Source: Lantana camara (Eukaryota; Streptophyta; Magnoliopsida; Lamiales; Verbenaceae). Taken from it: a stretch of DNA of 64,000 nt. The DNA lies in assembly GCA_037501455.1 (NCBI GenBank), contig CM074860.1, positions 23,023,001 through 23,087,000 of the forward strand, written 5' to 3'. Below the pieces are notes generated by a model. That model searched no databases, was not told the DNA's origin, and was given only the letters and a program-made list of their open reading frames with translations. Below, one piece after another: positions 59,801-64,000 of this stretch. The first letter of the stretch is position 1, and each line of letters begins with the position of its first letter. The position numbers and the translations under genes were made by a program.

Positions 59801-60004
59801 ATCGGATACATATAGCTCAAGTTCAAAGACACGTATTCATGAACGTTCCAAACTCAAGTACAAAGAGGAAATTTTAATTTAATTAAGTTCATATATCATC
59901 AAAATATTAATAATAGCAAATAAGTGCATGAATTAAGAATGAAATTGCGCAAGTATCACACCCGTATGAATATACCTGCAAGTCCGAACAATCGGGATGT
60001 TACA
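56888..60004 (-). mobile_element. Chromovirus 3' LTR (LTR-B family), 3117 bp
   Basis: On the minus strand it starts TGTAACATCCCGATTGTTCG at 60004 and ends GGGTGCTACA at 56888. It follows the pol end and a purine run (GAAGGAGATGAG) at about 60008-60020, so it is the 3' LTR of the element whose integrase end lies at 60005-62035. This ties the LTR-B family to chromoviruses. It carries an AATCCAC-type palindrome array at 58684-58789. Confidence 0.8.
58684..58789 (-). repeat. Palindrome array, arm AATCCAC (chromovirus LTR)
   Basis: 58684-58709 has arms CCTAAATCCAC around CCCC. 58739-58758 reads AAATCCAC-CCTC-GTGGATTT. 58770-58789 reads AAATCTAC-AACT-GTGGATTT. The array is 1.2-1.3 kb from the LTR start, the same place as in LTR-B copies 1 and 2, with an arm found nowhere else in the window. 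Confidence 0.88.
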
Positions 60005-60346
60005 AACTCATCTCCTTCAAAAGGACCTGTCCTCTGGTCAGAAGCAAGGTCTTGAAAAGCTCCGGGTACAATTATTGCATCTTCTCCTCGGTCTCCCAAG
60101 TGGCTTTTTGGATTTCTGATCACGCCACAAGACTTTCACCAAAGGAATTTGCCGGTTTCTCAATTCTTGCATCTTCCGGTCCAAAATCTCAACTGGGTGC
60201 CTCTTAATTGTCAAGTCCGGCTCAAGCTGTACTTTTTAAATAGGAAGTATAGAAGACTAATCGGGATAATATTTCCGAAGCTGATAGATATGGAAAACAT
60301 TATGAATCCCGGTCAAGCTCGGTGGTAAGTCAAGTCAATAGGCTAC

Positions 60347-61820
60347 CGTTGTGTGGTTTTATAAGTTAAAACTAATCGTGCAAGTGTACACTTAATATAC
60401 GCGTATCACAATAGGATCGTACCCACAGGGAAGGGAAATCAATCACTACTCAATATTTGTCTCTAATCTAAGGACCTAACGACTTCAAGTAGGTTATTAA
60501 TCTACTGAAATTAAACTAACAGTTAACTAGAATAAAACACAATTAACAGAATAGAATTAAACGCATGTGGATTAAAATCAATAAACTAATTAGGCTGGGG
60601 AGTAAAAATTCCTGCATTCATGATTCAACATAATACTCGTTTGACAAGCGTAATTCTACAGCCTAGTCACTTATGTTTGTATTATCCTCTCTCAAGGTAT
60701 AACCAAGTGCTCAATTAAGCTCAACGTTGCTCTCGCAATCATCAATAATTAATTAAACCATATGATCAAGACTAGTGCAAATCTAGTTATAGCGGTTTGG
60801 CATGGAGTAAGATTTACTGTTGTATAGACGAAGAACCAAATCTCTTTGCATTCCTAACATCTACTAGTTATGAAAACCATCTCAACTACCATTAATCTCT
60901 CGATTCTCCGGTAATTCTAGATTATGCTAAGGCTGGCCAGACAGTTGCAACTCAATTCAAATCAGTTTTCAAACTAGGAATTAGCACAAGTCATTCAAGC
61001 ATTATATCAAACACTTAGCATGCATTCATCATCACTCCCCTAGCCCTAGGGGTTTAGCTACTCATAATTAACTCAAAACTCATAAAAATAAAGTAAATTG
61101 CATTCAAGAAATTCATGTTCATCAAGTCTAAACAAAGTCTCAAAAACCAACTCATAAACATTCAAGAATTCTTAAGAAACGAATCTAACATCTAAATGAA
61201 TTAAAACTAACTTAGAGGAATTAGTGTGATAATTAATGCAATAAATGAAACCAAAGAAAACGGAAATTGTTTGAAGAATTCAATCCTTTTGTCTTCTCAA
61301 AATTCTCGGAACAACTCCTTCCCAAGGCTCTATGTCTCTCTTTCCGAACTTCGGTCACGAATAACTGACGTCTCTCTAGAATTATCTCCAAAACGCATAT
61401 AAATATCTGTCCTAAATTCTGCTCGCCGACACTAGGTAACGGGCGTTACCATTCTTTGCACAAATACTAGTAATGCCCGTTACAAGCCTGAAATCATAAT
61501 CGCGCTTTTATAAGTGGTAACGGGTGTTACCACTTTTCTTCTGACCAGGTGTAACGGGCGTTACCCCTCCTGCACCAAAATTCTCTTCCTCCTGCCTCTG
61601 GTAACGGGCGTTACCAGAGTTGTACTGCAATATACATCTAAGGGGTAACGGGAGTTACTCCATTTTTCTCCAAAAATGCGTGAATTCTCTTCGTTTCGCC
61701 GTTTCTTAACTCCAACCTCTAAAACACCTAAATGGAGCAAAATAAACACATAAACGCATCAAACGGCACAAAAATACACTCTAATTAGCGCTTAAATCCA
61801 TGCGAATTCTACACTCAACA
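60347..61820 (-). mobile_element. LTR-A copy 2: intact solo LTR, 1474 bp
   Basis: On the minus strand it runs from TGTTGAGTGTAGAATTCGC (61820) to AAAACCACACAACG (60347). A perfect 5-bp TSD GCTAC lies at 60342-60346 and 61821-61825. It is inserted in chromovirus pol. It matches the split copy at 5137-19733. The last base is G where A is expected. There is no internal region. Confidence 0.9.
61435..61661 (-). repeat. Palindrome array, arm GTAAC (LTR-A copy 2)
   Basis: Plus-strand readings are: 61435-61450 GGTAAC-GGGC-GTTACC; 61470-61483 GTAAT-GCCC-GTTAC; 61512-61535 with arms AAGTGGTAAC around GGGT; 61551-61564 GTAAC-GGGC-GTTAC; 61596-61619 with arms CTCTGGTAAC around GGGC; 61642-61661 worn (GGGGTAAC/GGGA/GTTACTCC). 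Unit order and outer bases match the array at 5296-5559. Confidence 0.88.
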
Positions 61821-63141
61821 GCTACTTCCCCAACTCCATCAAGAATCTTGAAGGGGCCTAAGTAGCGCGGGTTAAGCTTCCCACCTTTACCAATCCGAGC
61901 AAACCCTTTTCTAGGAGATGCCTTTAAAAAGACCTTATCTCCCACTTCAAATTCTAAGGGCCCTCTTCTCTTATCCGCATAAATTGTTAGGAATAGTTCC
62001 CTAGAAAGCCAATTAGTCATAATCCGTTTTGGGACTTTCCTAGTATCACAGACAATCTTTGAATAATATACGATTGATTAATATCATAGGCAAACACTTC
62101 TTTATATGCTCTTGTTTGGTATGCGTTTACTTTAGCTGTGCATGTATGAGAACTACCCTAATCCTGATGACTTTAGGACTCTACCATTTAGGAGAAATGG
62201 TTCATGAAACGAGCCCTATATCACATAAGTCATGATTAGTAAAATACTCCAAGACGATGAGTCCTACCGACAGTGGGAGTGTCAACCTGACTCCTCTAAG
62301 GCCTGCTTGTGGGATCACGCCCTTAAGAAGGACCACCTTGTTTCATGTAGGTGCAAAGTGTATAGTTGATACGTGCGTGATACATGAGGGTGCTTACTTT
62401 AATAAGTAAGTTCACTGAGGTGCCCCGTGTGAGAAGATTCCTAAATGGGAAAGGAAGTTTCTATTTCAGGAAATGGAAACTTCCAGATTAGGAAATATCT
62501 CACGAGTCATTGATGTGATTAATTGATCCTTATACTTGAGGTTCCTTGTCACTTTATGAGTTAACTCCGTAGTCTTAGGTGTAAGCTTTAAAGGGTGTCG
62601 CCTTAGACAACTGATTCAAGGCTTATGCTGAGGCTGCACAAGTGACTCATGAAAGTGAATGAGAATCAAGAAAGGACCTACACTTGCATATGCAAGGTGA
62701 TCTCTTATTGTGTAAGTCATTCATATGCCATATGGAGTCCTTGGCCAAGACAGTAGATCAAGACATCAAGAAAAGGGTTTCTTGGATTGAGATCAAATGG
62801 ATATGAAATGCTCTTAGCTTTAAGACCAGATTATTAGGGTTCTGATTATTCCCTTACCCTAGATCTTGGTTGAGAGATAGTAAGTAGGAGGATTGTATCT
62901 CACATGAATCAATGACTTAAAGGTTCTGTCGAATCCGAACATTCCAATTCAGCTAGGGGTTAAACACCTGTTGCTAGACTATGGTCGTTTAATCTGTGGA
63001 CTGATTAATTAATTAGTGAATTAATTAATTAGGGTCACTGCTAATTGAATTGAGAACCTAGAGGGTCACACACAACAACTTGGTTACATGAGTTAAGGCT
63101 TTAAAATGATTAAACAAGTTAATCGGGCCAAGAGGGTTCCA

Positions 63142-63207
63142 CACGTGTCAAACCACACGTGTGGGTCACGTGAGTGACACGTGTCATTGTGACACGTGTC
63201 TCACGTG
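63142..63207 (+). promoter_or_regulatory. Cluster of six G-boxes (CACGTG)
   Basis: CACGTG occurs at 63142, 63156, 63167, 63178, 63193 and 63202, spacings 14, 11, 11, 15 and 9 bp. Most sit in ACACGTGT or TCACGTGA contexts. G-boxes bind plant bZIP and bHLH factors, including ABA and light regulators. The cluster is about 340 bp upstream of the TATA box. Confidence 0.75.
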
Positions 63208-63540
63208 AATATATATATTGTATATATATTAAATGATTAAATGTTTTAATTATTTAATAGACTTTTGTTTAATTTTTGAATTAAAAAGAAAGTCTTATTT
63301 TGGAGAAAAATAATCTAGTTAATTAATTGTGAATTAATTAATTAGATAAAATAAGTTATTTATTTTTAATAAATAAAGTATAAAATTATCCAAAAATAGT
63401 TTGGATATTTTAGCTCTCTTGAAAGTTGATTTGAATTTGAATTTAAAGTCAAAGTCAAAATTACTTGATGATCAAGTAATAGGAAAGAGGGACCAAAATC
63501 CTTAGTCCATAAGGACTAGGAATTTCGGCCACTCCTCTCC

Positions 63541-63566
63541 TATATATAGGGGAGCTCGAGCTCCCC
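63541..63566 (+). promoter_or_regulatory. TATA box followed by an 18-bp perfect palindrome
   Basis: TATATATA at 63541-63548 is followed at once by GGGGAGCTCGAGCTCCCC (63549-63566), a perfect palindrome. Transcription would start near its far end. Whether it is a protein site or part of a transcribed hairpin is unknown. Confidence 0.6.
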
Positions 63567-64000
63567 TTGGAGCTAATCGAGAATTCTTTTGGTTCATGTG
63601 CTGAACACCATCCTTTCTCTAAGATAAACAAAACCCTAGGTTAAGCCTAAACACTAACTAGAGAACTAGCATCCTTACTAGTTAGATTGTAGCCAAGTTG
63701 GTGGACTATCTCTAGAGAGCTTCAAATTAGAAGTTTTAAAGATTCGAGCTTTACCAAGGAGTGAGGATTAAGAAAAACGACCAGAAGGGATGATGAAACG
63801 ATTCTGAACCCAACGGAAAACGAGTGAAAAAATCGAACCAAAGAAGATGGCGAAAACTGTTCGTCCATATCCTGAAGGATGAATTTTTTCACGAGGGTTT
63901 TATGGTTGGCAGATTTCTACTTTCGGAAAACTGGTTTTCGAAAGGAGTTTCAATCATGCCTTTCTCGTTTCATGTTTCTTTCTTTATGTTATATCGTTAA

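Larger units (their letters stand above)
60005..62035 (-). pseudogene. Chromovirus (Tekay/Del-like) pol 3' end, split by LTR-A copy 2
   Basis: 62020-61826 encodes the integrase C-terminal region YADKRRGPLEFEVGDKVFLK and GKLNPRYLGPFKILDGVGE. After the LTR-A insertion, 60341-60005 encodes the chromodomain-side end (LRNRQIPLVKVLWRD), with a frame break before the usual ATWE..M...YPELF ending. Chromodomains steer integration to heterochromatin. The upstream pol and gag are absent. At about 62036 the sequence changes to unrelated DNA. Confidence 0.78.
62036..64000 (+). other. Promoter- and leader-like region, possibly a Copia-type LTR
   Basis: Non-coding sequence with a G-box cluster (63142-63207), a TATA box (63541-63548) and a transcribed-looking leader to the window end. 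This fits the U3-R-U5 plan of an LTR, but neither LTR border, TSD nor primer site is visible inside the window. It could also be a host gene promoter. No coding exon was recognised. Confidence 0.35.

Noticed and set aside
5296..61661. Palindrome arrays as a CRISPR array
   Set aside because: The units are palindromes with variable spacing, differ in outer bases, and lie in plant LTRs with no cas-like genes.

Overview
The window looks like repeat-dense intergenic chromatin from a flowering-plant (most likely eudicot) nuclear genome. It is AT-rich. It carries Athila and chromovirus Ty3/gypsy retrotransposons, an endogenous caulimovirid of florendovirus type, plant LINE remnants, hAT and Mutator-like non-autonomous elements, and GT-AG exon pieces of a few host genes. 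There is no bacterial gene organisation. Species cannot be named from the sequence.

Layout. 1-2.4 kb: a possible minus-strand exon and an RPA70-like OB-fold pseudogene. 2.4-23.3 kb: one degenerate endogenous pararetrovirus (minus strand) split by a four-level nest. An Athila-like solo LTR ('LTR-A', 5137-19733) was inserted in the virus. A 3-kb chromovirus-type LTR ('LTR-B', 6163-19207) was inserted in LTR-A. A 5'-truncated Athila element with gag-pol-ORF3 (6359-16516) lies inside LTR-B. 23.8-28.0 kb: a composite hAT-like element with ~0.66-kb repeats, a hAT MITE and a 1.8-kb minisatellite. 29.1-30.5 kb: a clean non-autonomous hAT with 8-bp target-site duplications (TSDs). 30.5-33.5 kb: a solo LTR with 5-bp TSDs. 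33.7-37.0 kb: two apparently divergent host genes separated by a Mutator-like foldback MITE. 37.0-44.5 kb: a second hAT MITE and two LINE remnants. 44.5-60.0 kb: LTR-B copies with tRNA-iMet primer sites, duplicated leaders and decayed internal DNA. 60.0-62.0 kb: the 3' end of a chromovirus pol gene split by a second LTR-A solo LTR. 62.0-64.0 kb: a promoter-like region with six G-boxes, possibly a Copia-type LTR.

Most unusual signal. The LTRs carry short arrays of interrupted palindromes built to one plan: an arm (usually ending in C), a 4-nt centre (often G/A/C followed by CCC), then the complementary arm. Within an array the arm is usually constant. Between arrays it changes completely (GTAAC, GTCGC, CTCCCC, AATCCAC). 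In three LTR-B copies the array sits at the same place, 1.2-1.4 kb from the LTR start, but with different arms. Conversely, unrelated LTR families share the same arm. I know of no named system for this. It looks like a homogenising, swappable hairpin or binding-site cassette of LTR retrotransposons.

No intact autonomous gene set is visible. The retroelement and viral genes all have stops or frameshifts, so most CDS-like entries are pseudogenes. Family assignments rest on motif recognition only.
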